A stretch of DNA of 64,000 bases from Berkiella sp963803015 (GCA_963803015.1 CAWDKV010000003.1:868001-932000); one strand, 5' to 3'. Shown: positions 18,398 through 27,829, numbered from the stretch's first letter. Notes: generated by a model from the sequence alone, not told the origin. A program made the numbers and translations.

Positions 18398-18907
18398 ATG
18401 CAAAAAGCCAATTCGAAGGATAAATTTTCAGTGTCTCCTGGCATGTGCGAAGGTGATGTTTCCGCACCTGCGTTTTCAAGATCTCAAAGCCTTGCGCCCG
18501 TGCAACTCGGCAAAGCATCTAATGGTGCTGTCGTCAATCAAGCTGCGCTCGATGCTTATGCAAAGACGTTTCCGCCCCGCCGAGAGACCGTCAAGATCAC
18601 CGACAATATTTGGGTGATGCAAAACCCGAATGTCGCTTCTGCCTTCATTGTCGGCGACGATGGCGTCATTGTATGGGAAACCGGCGATAATCTGGAAGAT
18701 GGCAAGTATTACAAGGCTGAAATCCGCAAAATCACCGACAAGCCAATCAAGACGGTCATGTACAGCCATTCGCATGAGGTGCTCGGCACCTCCGCGCTTC
18801 TCGAAGGAGAGAAGAATGTCCTCATTATTTGGCATCCAAACCTCAACAAGAACTTACAGACCTCGGGTGTCGGGTCCTATTTGGCCCGATTCCTTCCCTG
18901 CAATTAA
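18398..18907 (+). pseudogene. Truncated metallo-beta-lactamase-fold hydrolase, foreign remnant
   Basis: The reading from about 18520 (VVNQAALDAYAKTFPPR, ITDNIWVMQNPNVASAFIVG, MYSHSHEVLGTSALLEG) matches the start of alkyl-sulfatase-like metallo-beta-lactamase proteins. The sequence ends after about 130 such residues: around 18880 the frame changes (FGPIPSLQL continues one frame over) and the rest of the metal site is missing. The first 40 residues of this frame are probably not native. The DNA is clearly richer in G+C than its neighbours, which points to transfer from another lineage followed by decay. Confidence 0.6.
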
Positions 18908-19221
18908 GGTTTTCTTTTGGGAAAGTTGTTATTTGTTTCCTTTTCAAGCTCAATACGAATTGTGCTTATAGCAATTGCGATATTCTGATAAGAAAAGACT
19001 GCTTCATTTTGACCTTCACAAGCTTTAACTTTGGCCTCAAGCACATCTAAATTAGTTATACTGCGCTCTTTTTTAAATTCTAATAACGCTTTAAATAATT
19101 CATTCGCTTCTCTATTTTCGTATTGCGCACCACTTTTCAGAACGTAGTTCTTTCTTAGGCCATCAGTAACTTCACGTTCTACGATATCGAAAGCGTGAGT
19201 TACTAAATTAGAATTAAGCAT
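18904..19221 (-). CDS. Small hypothetical protein
   Basis: This 105-residue, mostly helical and charged protein has no recognised family. The start is supported by GGAG five to six bases before ATG 19221. Its end overlaps the 3' edge of the metallo-beta-lactamase remnant by four bases. Confidence 0.5.
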   Translation of the reverse strand: MLNSNLVTHAFDIVEREVTDGLRKNYVLKSGAQYENREANELFKALLEFKKERSITNLDVLEAKVKACEGQNEAVFSYQNIAIAISTIRIELEKETNNNFPKRKP

Positions 19222-19461
19222 AATTTCTCCATCATGTTTTCTGAAAAAAGAATGGCGTCAGATATTCCCCTGACCCTAATTGTCAATTTCATTCACAGCG
19301 AAGGGATGAAAAATATCACATCCAAATAGTGTTGCACATAACTTTGTGCGTGCATATCCCCGTAATTTTCCCATCATAGGAAAAGAAAATTCTCAAGGTG
19401 CCTGCGCCATCTTGCAGAATGAAGTAATGTTTCATGTTTTTTAAGATTATAAGAGCACCGC

Positions 19462-19677
19462 GTGAGCCGATTAGCAAACTTGTTTGGTCGTCCCATTAAT
19501 ATGCCAAAGCATAATGAACTGGCAAAATTTAACAATGATAAACATTCATTACACGGTTTAGCAAAAACGGTTCATAAATTTGAAGTCATTGCTGGTGAAG
19601 CTTTAGATTCTACTTCTATCGAGTTGATTAGAGGTTACATGCAATGGGGATTAAATGATGATGATATAGCACCGTGA
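19462..19677 (+). pseudogene. Hypothetical protein fragment cut by the IS3-type element
   Basis: The open frame (GTG 19462; a later ATG at 19501 reads MPKHNELAKFNNDK) runs straight into the left inverted repeat at 19675, which supplies its stop. The native C-terminus is lost. The family is unknown. Confidence 0.4.
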
Positions 19678-19704
19678 CCTGAACCCCATTTAATGGACAC
19701 CGAT

Positions 19705-20560
19705 CTACGCAGCTAAGGCTGCTTGTTCTACACTCTCAGGCGTTTGATATTTTAACGTTGAATGCAAACGATAGCGATTATAAAACACTTCAATGTATTC
19801 AAAAATAGCTAATTTTGCCTCCTCTCTTGTTTTAAACCGACAATGATATACAAGTTCTTGTTTTAGCGAGCCAAAACTTTCAGCTACCGCGTTATCCCAG
19901 CAGCAAGCCTTACGGCTCATACTATGTACCATGCCGTTATCTTCAATTACTTTTTTGAAAGCCTTTGAAGCATATTGAACCCCCTGATCAGAATGGAATA
20001 AAAGTCTCTTAGGTTGCGTTACTCCATTTAGAGCCATCTGCAGAGCAGAAACAGCTAAATCTGCTGTCATGCGTTCGCTCATGGCCCAGCCTTTCACTTT
20101 ACGAGAGAAAAGGTCGATAACAGTAGCAAGATAAAGCCATCCTTCCTCTGTCCAAACATATGTGATGTCGCCCACCCAAGCAACGTTAGGCCTAATGGCA
20201 TAAAACTTCCTTTCTAGGTGGTTAGGCTCAACAGGAAAATTATGGTTAGAGTTCGTTGTAGCCTTGAACTTCTTCTTCACTTTGGGAATTAAATTTAGCT
20301 CTTTCATTAAACGACGTACCTTCTTGTGGTTACAGACAATTCCCTGCTTATTGAATGCTCTAAACATACGTCGCCAACCGTAAGATTCTCGACTAAGCTT
20401 AAAGATTTCTTTCATTTTTTGTTTTAAATGAGAATCATCATCTTGGGAATTTTCCTGCTGCTTTTTCTACTCGTAGTACCCACTTCGCGTGACTTCTAGG
20501 CCTTCGCAGAGCAGAGCAACACCATGGTGTTCCTTCTGTTTGTCTATGAACGCGTATCTT
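19705..20560 (-). pseudogene. IS3-family OrfB transposase with an amber stop
   Basis: The catalytic domain is complete (WVGDITYVWT, HSDQGVQY, DNAVAESFGSLK: the D, D, E residues). The frame is open upstream as RYAFIDKQKEHHGVALLCEG and then SGYYE, but TAG at 20467-20469 replaces the expected Trp codon. Translation could restart at ATG 20415, giving 236 residues without the N-terminal part. The frame relation to orfA is -1, as expected for the programmed frameshift of this family, but the stop would terminate the fusion. Confidence 0.8.
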
Positions 20561-20858
20561 TGTCTTGTGGATTCGCGAAGTAGGCCGTCGCTTTTTTTAG
20601 GATGTCATTGATATCCTTTAAGCGTTGGTTTTCTTTGCGAAGTTTTAATAGCTCTTCATGCATTTTCCCAACGTCATTATGTTGGCTGTCATTTTCAGGG
20701 TATTTTTGAGATTTGGCGCTACTCACCCAGCTGTAGAGAGTTGTCTCCAGGACACCCAACTCTTTCGCTGTCTTTGAGAGTGGTTGGTTTGAAGTTAATG
20801 CAAGCTCAACGGCTTGTTGCTTGAATGACTTATCGTAATGCTTTTTCTTCTTTGACAT
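20544..20858 (-). CDS. IS3-family OrfA
   Basis: The helix-turn-helix region (KQQAVELALTSNQPLSKTAK, then ELGVLETTLYSWV) is followed by a leucine-zipper-like segment (ELLKLRKENQRLKDINDIL), as in IS3/IS150-type OrfA proteins, which bind the element ends. It overlaps the orfB frame at its 3' end. Confidence 0.85.
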   Translation of the reverse strand: MSKKKKHYDKSFKQQAVELALTSNQPLSKTAKELGVLETTLYSWVSSAKSQKYPENDSQHNDVGKMHEELLKLRKENQRLKDINDILKKATAYFANPQDKDTRS

Positions 20859-20921
20859 GCAAGACTCCTAATTGACACTAAGTTTATCAAATTAGGTGTC
20901 CAGAAACAGGGGATCAGGTCA

Positions 20922-21216
20922 TCCAGCTTCTGCTTTAATTTTTGATGAAGTTCAATATGACGAAATTTCTTTTTGCAAAGCTGTAATAACTTCCAAATTA
21001 AAGAAATATTTCCGATCCTTAGAACATTTAAGGCGGAAGTATAAAAATGCAGACACTTATGAAAAGGAACTGGTGGAACTTGTGAGAGCCTTTATAAGTT
21101 GCATTAGTTTGTTGAAATATCAAGCTTTTTTTGAAGAAAGAGAAATCAGAATAGTGGTTTTTACAAATCCAAAAGAAGGCATTTTAGAACACAATCTTAA
21201 CAAAACTTTATTCTAA
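20922..21216 (+). pseudogene. C-terminal fragment of a DUF2971-like protein
   Basis: The frame begins inside the insertion sequence and carries a DUF2971-like tail (YQAFFEEREIRIVVF). The N-terminal part is missing, presumably removed by the insertion event. No start codon of its own is supported. Confidence 0.5.
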
Positions 21217-21321
21217 AGATTAATTCAGAGGCGACAAACTTTCCTGAGATAGGGTGATTAAAGGTTGTTTTCTCGTCTCCTTTATGAGATTCTTTTTTCT
21301 TGTGTTATATGGAGGTAACAG

Positions 21322-21579
21322 ATGAAAATCAAATCAATTCAACCGCACATCATTCCAACTAACTTGCTTTTGTGTATTGGTGGTGGGAAAGACAATGCCT
21401 CATCACAACCGTCTTCTGGAGTTCAAGTATACGTTAGCGGTAATTCAGATGGAGCTGTAGGCAAAGTTGGTATTACAGTTCCTGTAGTATCTGATATTAC
21501 TGCTACACCTCACATAAGTGGAAACACAACTAATAAAGTAACCGGCGGTGGTGTGTCTGTCACTTATACTTGGGATTAA
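21322..21579 (+). CDS. Small secreted-peptide candidate next to an M61-like peptidase
   Basis: ATG 21322 has a strong GGAGG seven bases upstream. The 85-residue product begins with a leader-like stretch ending LLLCIGGG, followed by a Ser/Thr/Val/Gly-rich part (SGVQVYVSGNSDGAVG, GGGVSVTYTWD) that looks beta-structured. The Gly-Gly could be a processing site, but the leader fits the double-glycine pattern less well than the peptide at 23461-23682. The M61-like gene begins 17 bases later, so the two are probably one operon. No family was recognised. Confidence 0.6.
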   Translation: MKIKSIQPHIIPTNLLLCIGGGKDNASSQPSSGVQVYVSGNSDGAVGKVGITVPVVSDITATPHISGNTTNKVTGGGVSVTYTWD

Positions 21580-21596
21580 CATATAGTATTTTTACG

Positions 21597-23231
21597 ATGA
21601 AGAAAGGTTTTCATTTTTTTATAACTTTAGTTGTTGGAGCTTTTCTTCTATCTCCAATCATCTTTGCTGGTTCAGATCAGGAAAGCGATATCATTTATAA
21701 GATTAAATATTTAGACAAAAATAAATGTAATTGTTTTGATATTACTGTAGGTCTTAAAGGCAATCGAGAAGGAAAGATAATTGCAAAGCTTCCAAATAAT
21801 GTTGAGAAAATTACTTTTAATTCTAAGAATGGCAAGATCTCATATAAAAATACGGACAATATTTATATATTTTCATTAGAACCAAATAGTGCCATGGAAG
21901 GAAATTATCATGTCTGCGTGTCAAATCAATTAAGAAATATAGATTTCCCAATCATAGAGGATGGATTATTTCACTTTATTGCAGAAAATCTATTAATACT
22001 TCCCGATCTAGACCCAAAAGCAATCATAAACGTACAGTTCCAGTTTTTAAATTTTCCTCAAAATTACACAATAGCAACTAATCATAATTTAAATCAAAGA
22101 GATTATTATGTTAAGACTTCTCTCCGAAACTTAAGCCGTTCAATTATTGCTGGGGGGAAATTAGATGTTAAAACTACATTTATTAAAAATCGTCCAATTC
22201 ATATGATAGTAAGAGGAAAATGGACTTTTGTTGACAATGATGAATTAAGGGATTTTTTGCAAAAAATGATTAGTTTGCAAAGATCATTTTGGGATGATTA
22301 TCAATTTCCACACTTTGTTATCATGTTATTTGACAATAGTACACCTAATGGTGGAGGTGGCTTAAGTGCATCGTTATATGAAAATGTTCTAAGTATGGTG
22401 TTTACTGATACGAGTAAAAAAAACAAACCTATTCTTTTTGGCTCATTATCTCATGAATTATTTCATGCCTGGATAGGAAATAAGATCAGAATTCCAGAAC
22501 CTCAAGGTGATTTGCAATGGTTTTTTGAAGGGCTGAATGATTTTTATGGGTGGCAATTAGCGCTAGCATCAGGGGAGATTACAGAGCATGATTACATTGA
22601 ATATTACAATTCATTATTAAAGGAATATGCCTTATCCCCATTCAAAGATTTTAGCAACGCTGAGATATCAAAATATTTCCAGCTTAAAAGTCCTATTGCA
22701 CGATTAGCTATGGTAAGAGGTCATATTGTTTTTATGGAACTTCTTAACAATTTGCAAAGAGAAAACAAATCAAGAAAACAATTAGATTTAGCTTTGCAAG
22801 AAATATTTCATAACTACGCAAACAACAATTCTTTACAGGCGGTTAATTTAAGCAAAATATTAAAGAAGCATGTAGGGAAACAAATTTGGACTGAAGCGGA
22901 AAAAGTTCTTATTTATGGAGATTCCATCAGTTTTTCACAAAACTTATTTTACAAAAATGCGAAACTTCAAAATAGATCTATTGAAGTGCCTAATTTTGGA
23001 TTTGATACTAAAACTCTAGTTAAAGAACAGAAGATAAGAGCACTTGAACCAAAAAGCAAAGGTGCCCTTGCAGGCCTCAAAGAGGATGCCAAAGTTATTC
23101 AATATCAAATTGATATGTCGGGTCGAATCAGTAATACAAATATAATAATCAATGATTCAAATGGTCAAAAGGTTATTAATTTTGTACCAGAAAAAATTGT
23201 GAAAACTATACCACGATATGATACAGTTTAG
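21597..23231 (+). CDS. M61-like zinc aminopeptidase with PDZ-like C-terminus, exported
   Basis: The N-terminus is a signal peptide (KKGFHFFITLVVGAFLLSP). The zinc site is SHELFHAWIGNKIR with the downstream Glu in LQWFFEGLNDFYGW, the HExxH plus E arrangement of glycyl-aminopeptidase-like M61 gluzincins. The C-terminal KSKGALAGLKEDAKVI resembles the Gly/Leu loop of a PDZ domain, also usual in M61. ATG 21597 is chosen because it starts the signal peptide; a TTG at 21570 would overlap the previous gene. Location is periplasm or cell surface. Its position suggests a role in processing or turning over a neighbouring small peptide; that is inference. Confidence 0.75.
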   Translation: MKKGFHFFITLVVGAFLLSPIIFAGSDQESDIIYKIKYLDKNKCNCFDITVGLKGNREGKIIAKLPNNVEKITFNSKNGKISYKNTDNIYIFSLEPNSAMEGNYHVCVSNQLRNIDFPIIEDGLFHFIAENLLILPDLDPKAIINVQFQFLNFPQNYTIATNHNLNQRDYYVKTSLRNLSRSIIAGGKLDVKTTFIKNRPIHMIVRGKWTFVDNDELRDFLQKMISLQRSFWDDYQFPHFVIMLFDNSTPNGGGGLSASLYENVLSMVFTDTSKKNKPILFGSLSHELFHAWIGNKIRIPEPQGDLQWFFEGLNDFYGWQLALASGEITEHDYIEYYNSLLKEYALSPFKDFSNAEISKYFQLKSPIARLAMVRGHIVFMELLNNLQRENKSRKQLDLALQEIFHNYANNNSLQAVNLSKILKKHVGKQIWTEAEKVLIYGDSISFSQNLFYKNAKLQNRSIEVPNFGFDTKTLVKEQKIRALEPKSKGALAGLKEDAKVIQYQIDMSGRISNTNIIINDSNGQKVINFVPEKIVKTIPRYDTV

Positions 23232-23258
23232 TTTTTTAGCTCTTAGGGTTATTGAAAT

Positions 23259-23468
23259 ATGATTATACTCTATTCCTATCTGATATTAGTGCTAGTATCA
23301 TTCGGACTGGGTAGGAAACCTTGGTTTTACGCCCTCTCTAGTAAAAGCACAGTCCTTAAATCCCTAAAAATAAAAACTATATTAGCTTGCACATTTTTGT
23401 TACATTCAGCGATTGCAATCTGGTATTCAACAAAAATATACATTAATTGGTTTTCACGGGTTAGTTAA
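23259..23468 (+). CDS. Small two-helix membrane protein (immunity-protein candidate)
   Basis: The 69-residue product has two hydrophobic segments (MIILYSYLILVLVSFGL; TILACTFLLHSAIAIWY) separated by a basic loop. It starts 27 bases after the peptidase gene and converges on the double-glycine peptide gene, overlapping it by eight bases. Small membrane proteins beside bacteriocin genes often give immunity. The ribosome site is weak. Confidence 0.45.
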   Translation: MIILYSYLILVLVSFGLGRKPWFYALSSKSTVLKSLKIKTILACTFLLHSAIAIWYSTKIYINWFSRVS

Positions 23469-23682
23469 AAGCCTGCGCTGTATACACCATTTTTCCAAGT
23501 GGGTTTGGATGAGTATTATTATATACTCTTTCACCAATAGTACGCCCAAAGTCATTTAGTGTTTGAGTTGCATTAACTAATGTAGCTGCCCCAACATATG
23601 TGCTGGCACCAATAGCAACTGCAGTTAAAATAGGATTGCCTCCTGAAACAATGTAAAGATCAATTAAATTTAAAGTATACAT
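23461..23682 (-). CDS. Double-glycine-leader peptide, bacteriocin/microcin-like precursor
   Basis: The product begins MYTLNLIDLYIVSGG, a 15-residue leader of the class removed at Gly-Gly by peptidase-containing ABC exporters. The remaining 58 residues start with a hydrophobic Ala/Val/Gly-rich segment (ILTAVAIGASTYVGAATLV). ATG 23682 has GGAG about eight bases upstream. The leader matches in length and pattern the peptide at 39137-39472. The damaged ABC exporter at 25881-27676 is in the same island but shows no C39 peptidase domain, so the exporter is unidentified. Confidence 0.65.
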   Translation of the reverse strand: MYTLNLIDLYIVSGGNPILTAVAIGASTYVGAATLVNATQTLNDFGRTIGERVYNNTHPNPLGKMVYTAQAFN

Positions 23683-23863
23683 TTAATATTCTCCATGTGA
23701 CTTAAGTTCATATATATGGTGAGTATACAACAAAAATATTCATTATGGTATCTGTCGGGGAAGTTCTCGCGTTGATTGAAATCATATGTGGGTGGACCCA
23801 TAAGAATGTGAGTAAAAATATGGCAAAATATCTTATTTTATTTAGTTTTTATGGAAAAGGTTT

Positions 23864-24343
23864 ATGAAAAAACATTTTATTTTAATCGATATAAAAAATT
23901 ATGAGTGGGCAAAATTAACACACCATTTACAACAACTTTCATATTTTGAAGAAAGTAAAATTATCGATTATCCCAATTTTCCGCCACTCTTGAAGTCTGT
24001 TGATGATTTGATGCGTTCAACAGAAACCTTTGTTGGTTATTATAAAGAATCTTTGGTTGGGTGTATTTCATATCGAATAAATAAAGATGAGTTAGCAATT
24101 ATGCGATTAATTGTACATCCTCATTATTTCAGACAAGGTATTGCTAAAAAATTGTTAGATTATGTTGAGTGCATTGACTCTAAAGTAAGATTGGTTACTG
24201 TGAGTACAGCACAAAAGAATTTTCCTGCCGTACAATTGTATGAAAGTTACGGATACCATCTAAAAAATATAAAACAACTGCCTGATGGGTTAAAACTTGT
24301 TTATTTCGAAAAAAAGATACAATCTTTAGGCTCGCATAATTAA
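23864..24343 (+). CDS. GNAT-family N-acetyltransferase
   Basis: RLIVHPHYFRQGIAKKLLDY is the acetyl-CoA-binding core, and NFPAVQLYESYGYHLKN the C-terminal GNAT element. The length of 159 residues is typical. The substrate is unknown. It is one of three acetyltransferase genes in island unit A and is apparently intact. Confidence 0.8.
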   Translation: MKKHFILIDIKNYEWAKLTHHLQQLSYFEESKIIDYPNFPPLLKSVDDLMRSTETFVGYYKESLVGCISYRINKDELAIMRLIVHPHYFRQGIAKKLLDYVECIDSKVRLVTVSTAQKNFPAVQLYESYGYHLKNIKQLPDGLKLVYFEKKIQSLGSHN

Positions 24344-24602
24344 GGAGATGTTCAGGCTATAAGAAAGAATGGTTGAACGTAGCCCGGTATTTTTTTAGGA
24401 TCCCTCTGAGCTAAACTAACAAGCATGATAAGTATTTAATTTTTCTCTATTTTTTGGTCAGTATCTTACCGCTCTTCAAATTACACAAACCCCGCCTAAG
24501 CAGGTCTAATCTTCAAATTGCACAAAGAGATCCAAAACGCCCTAACCAGGTACAAATCTGTTAAAGTCTTTTTAAGTAACCAATCCTGATCATACCTAAA
24601 AA

Positions 24603-24618
24603 GGGTATTATAATACCC
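24603..24618. promoter_or_regulatory. Perfect 16-bp palindrome, probable operator
   Basis: GGGTATTATAATACCC reads the same on both strands and ends three bases before the start of the decayed regulator gene at 24622. It contains a TATAAT-like -10 box. Position and symmetry suggest autorepression by the dimeric regulator that followed. Confidence 0.6.
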
Positions 24619-24621
24619 AAT

Positions 24622-25175
24622 ATGAGTATGAATGATCAGCCAGATCGCCAATTTTACACTAACGAGATAATACGATTATCGCATTCAGGTACGGAGGCTG
24701 TTCAGAGGAAACTGGTAATATTAGCTTTAGCTTTAGCTGAAGTTGAGCTGCTTACAGTTGAAGAGGTTGGCAATCAATAGCACTATCAAGTTAATCGGTC
24801 CAACCTGCTTTTTTCAGAGTTACGGGGTATTGTACTTAAAACTTGGTTTAGCTGGCGTACTGCAAGAAATTCTGACGCCCATTGCTTCACAAATCCATAT
24901 AGCCTTTATTTATGGCTCAATTGCTAAACAAGAAGATACGGTTAACAGCGATATTGATTTGATGGTGCTCAGTGATAATATTACTTATGCTGAACTATTT
25001 CCTTTATTAGAGAAAGTAGAAGCACAACTAAGAAGATGAGTGAACCCAACTTGCTATTTAGCTTCGGAATGGGCTCGCAAACGAAAGCAAAAGAACAATT
25101 TTTTAAATCAGGTAACAAGTCAACTCATGATATTTCTGATAAGAACTGAAGATGAGCTTAACAAATTTGGATAGT
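24622..25175 (+). pseudogene. Winged-helix/nucleotidyltransferase regulator, multiply broken
   Basis: From 24622 the frame reads a winged-helix domain (FYTNEIIRLSHSGTEAVQRK, LLTVEEVGNQ) to a TAG, then HYQVNRSNLLFSELRG. After a one-base shift near 24845 it gives an MNT-type nucleotidyltransferase core (IHIAFIYGSIAKQEDT, NSDIDLMVLSD), reaches a TGA at 25037, and continues readably (SEWARKRKQKNNFLNQV) to TAG 25173. The intact ancestor would be about 180 residues, a known type of DNA-binding regulator with a Pol-beta-like domain. Two stops and a frameshift make it clearly dead. Confidence 0.75.
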
Positions 25176-25240
25176 TTAGTAAAAACAGGACAGAGGATGA
25201 AGGCTAACAAGATGTCGTTTAAGCGTTTGAGAGAATTTCA

Positions 25241-25792
25241 ATGAGAAATGATGTTTTTTCTGCCGAAATTATTATCCGAAAAGGTTCTTTGCAGGATGTT
25301 GCAGATATTGCTTCTCTTACTTTCAGGTGCTGGAAACTCAATTATAAGGGAATTATTTCCCAGAATTTTCTTGATAATATCCGAACAGAAAGATTGTTAG
25401 AAAATAGAAAAAAGTATATTCAAGAAAATCCGGGTTTGCACCTAGTGGCAGAATTTAAAAACCAAGTTGTTGGGTTTTGTGACACAGGCCCACTTTATTT
25501 TAGAAAAAACCAAAATATTACACCTGAGAAAAAAAGAAACCGTACGGAACTTGGTGAAGTATACACAATTTATATAGATCCTGATTATCAGCATCAAGGG
25601 ATTGGAAGTATCTTGTTTCAAGAAGCCAAAAAGTTACTTATTGAAAAAAATTTATCTCCTTTTCTTGTTTGGGTGTTGAAAGACAATCATTCTTCTCGTC
25701 AATTTTATAAAAAATTAGGTGGCCAAGAAGTCGATGAAACATCGATTAAATTTGGCGATCAAGATTATTTTTCAGTTTGTTATCGATTTTGA
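25241..25792 (+). CDS. GNAT-family N-acetyltransferase
   Basis: The conserved core is YIDPDYQHQGIGSILFQEA, and NHSSRQFYKKLGGQEVDE is the C-terminal element. The family includes small-molecule and protein acetyltransferases; the substrate is unknown. The length of 183 residues is complete. The gene lies 88 bases before the ABC exporter gene on the same strand. Confidence 0.8.
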   Translation: MRNDVFSAEIIIRKGSLQDVADIASLTFRCWKLNYKGIISQNFLDNIRTERLLENRKKYIQENPGLHLVAEFKNQVVGFCDTGPLYFRKNQNITPEKKRNRTELGEVYTIYIDPDYQHQGIGSILFQEAKKLLIEKNLSPFLVWVLKDNHSSRQFYKKLGGQEVDETSIKFGDQDYFSVCYRF

Positions 25793-25880
25793 TATCGCTT
25801 GATTTTCAGTCTTGTTAATTCGGTTCGTGGAAGCTAGTTGTGATAAATATTCATTTCATCAAAAATAAAATTTATAAGCT

Positions 25881-27676
25881 TTGCGAGTTTTTTTCTCTAA
25901 TGGAGGTTTGTTATTCAATTTTATTGGTATTTTATTTAAAATAGCGCCTTTTCAAAGTACGCTGCTTACTATAGTCATTATTTTTCAAGGCTTATTGCCA
26001 GCTGTGACCATAAAATTATCGGCGTATATAATTGATTTAATTGCGTCAAATAATATTCACACAATAGGTTTGCTATCAATTTGCTTATTATGGGCTTTAT
26101 CTTTACTAATTTATGATTTGATTAAGCCATGGGTGATTTTTTTCAAGGTAATATTGCTGATAAGGCAGTGTTGTTTATTAATACTGAAATTATTAAAAAG
26201 TCAAATGCAATTGATGGTTTGGGAGTATTTGAAGATCAAGAATTCCATGACAATGTTCAAGTAATTCAAACTCAAGCACATCATAAACCAATCAATTTAG
26301 TAGTGACTTTAGTCGGTCTTGTTAAAGATTTTACATTAATATGTGGTTGTGGATATTTACTCTACACTCAAATTGGACCGCTCAGTTTTGCTTTAATATT
26401 TTGTGTTTATATTCACTTTAAAGTATTTAGTACCATTCAGGCTCGTTCTTGGGAAGAGTCTTTAGGGCGAAGTGCAAAATCACGATATATCAATTATTTG
26501 TCTTCTCTGTCTTTAAATAATGTTTCGGTGAAAGAAATTCGTTTTTTCAATTTCGGTGGGTATCTGCTGAAAGAATACAACCGAGTATTTAATGATATCT
26601 ATAAAAAAATTTTTAAATTACGTTTTAAGCAAGTTTTTTGGCCCGTTATTCCTCTCATTTTTTCTGCTTCAATAAATTTATTTGCTTTTTATATTGTTGT
26701 TCAAAAAGTGAGTGGAGGTCATCTTGAGTTTGGCGCCTTCTTGATTTTGCTTCAAGCTTTAAATTATTTGCACCTTTCAGTTGCTAGTTTTGGAGAGCAA
26801 GCGGGGTGGGTAACAGGGCATCTTTTGTTTTTTAAAAAATATCATAAATTTTTAGAAACTGAAGAGAAAGTGTATTTGCCAGCGGATGTTAGTATTAATA
26901 ATCATCAAAAATTTTCTCAGATTGAATGGAATGCGCCGATAAACATTACTTTTGATAACGTAAGTTTTACTTATCCCTCAGGTAAATGTGCGTTACGAAA
27001 CATTAATTTTTGTATAGAGACTGGGGAAAAAATTGCATTTGTTGGGGCTAATGGATCAGGAAAATCTACTCTTATCAAATTACTTTGTGGCTTTTATCAA
27101 CCCACTGAAGGACAAATTTTGATTAATAAAACTCCTTTGAGCGAAATAGATATTCATAAATGGCGTAATATAATTTCTCCTGTATTTCAAGATTTCTCAA
27201 AATACAATCTCTCTTTAGAACAAAATATTATTATGGGCAACGAGGCTGATAATTTTAAATTAAGAAACGCAATTGAAGAGAGCAAAATACTTGATATCGT
27301 AGAAAAATTACCTAATGGATTAAATCAACAATTGGGCACAATGTTTGGAGGATCAGATTTGTCTGGTGGGCAATGGCAAAAGGTAGCAATTGCAAGAGCT
27401 TTATATAAAGAGGCAAGTATTTATATTTTTGATGAGCCAACAGCTTCTTTGGATCCAATCACAGAAAATGAGATTTTTGAATTATTCAAAAAAGTAGAAA
27501 ATAATAAAATCGTTTTTTTTGTAACTCATAGACTTGGATCCATAAAACAAGCAAGTCGAATTTTTGTGCTGGAAAATGGAGAATTGGTAGGGGCGGGGGC
27601 ACATCATTTTCTTATAGAGCAAAATCAACTCTATAAAAAAATGTTTAACTCACAAAGTAGCAATTACGTGTTATGA
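25881..27676 (+). pseudogene. ABC exporter (fused permease-ATPase), frameshifted
   Basis: The first frame encodes the start of a membrane domain (APFQSTLLTIVIIFQGLLPA) and loses sense near 26130. The second is open from ATG 26129 and continues GDFFQGNIADKAVLFIN through the remaining membrane helices to a full ATPase: Walker A GANGSGKST, signature LSGGQWQKVAIARAL, Walker B IYIFDEPTAS, and H-loop VTHR. One lost base at about 26125-26135 explains the split. A reading in another frame before 25910 (INIHFIKNKIYKLCEFFS) hints at a second lesion at the 5' end. No C39 peptidase domain is visible. The fused product would be an MsbA/lipid- or peptide-exporter-like half-transporter. Confidence 0.7.
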
Positions 27677-27693
27677 CGAAGCAGAAATCTGGA

Positions 27694-27829
27694 GCGTGTC
27701 ACAATTTTGTCACAGTTGCATGTCGTGCTATTTAGAAGTAAAACTAAAAATGAATGATAAGTATTTGATTTTGCTCGAGTATTTTGGCGCGCCCGGAGAG
27801 ACTCGAACTCCCGACACTCTGGTTAGAAG
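27694..27829. repeat. 136-bp direct repeat with tRNA-Arg 3' part (middle attachment site)
   Basis: Bases 27694-27829 repeat 33505-33640 almost exactly. From about 27736 to 27824 the copies are identical, including the tRNA-Arg 3' part (27785 onward) with its encoded CCA. The tRNA part stops inside the anticodon arm (GGTTAGAAG against GGTTCGAAG), so this is not a working tRNA. It is the junction between the two island units. Sequence after it (27853-27954) resembles 12683-12774. The gap 27677-28014 holds nothing else. Confidence 0.85.

Larger units (their letters stand above)
19675..20921 (-). mobile_element. IS3-type insertion sequence, probably inactive
   Basis: Terminal inverted repeats read TGACCTGAACCCC (left, 19675) and TGACCTGATCCCC (right, complement of the end at 20921); both continue to a shared TGGACACC. 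Inside are orfA and a nonsense-mutated orfB. No target duplication is evident. The element lies between two gene fragments. Confidence 0.85.
12646..27829. mobile_element. Island unit A at tRNA-Arg
   Basis: The segment is bounded by two copies of the tRNA-Arg core (12646-12660 and 27815-27829, the latter with one mismatch). Its cargo is an AbiE-like pair, three acetyltransferases, an F-box protein, gene remnants of differing base composition, an IS3-type element, peptide genes and a damaged ABC exporter. No integrase gene is present, so the unit looks immobile. Confidence 0.6.

Noticed and set aside
27785..27829. Second tRNA-Arg gene
   Set aside because: Only the 3' part is present; D arm and 5' acceptor strand are missing, so it is an attachment-site remnant.
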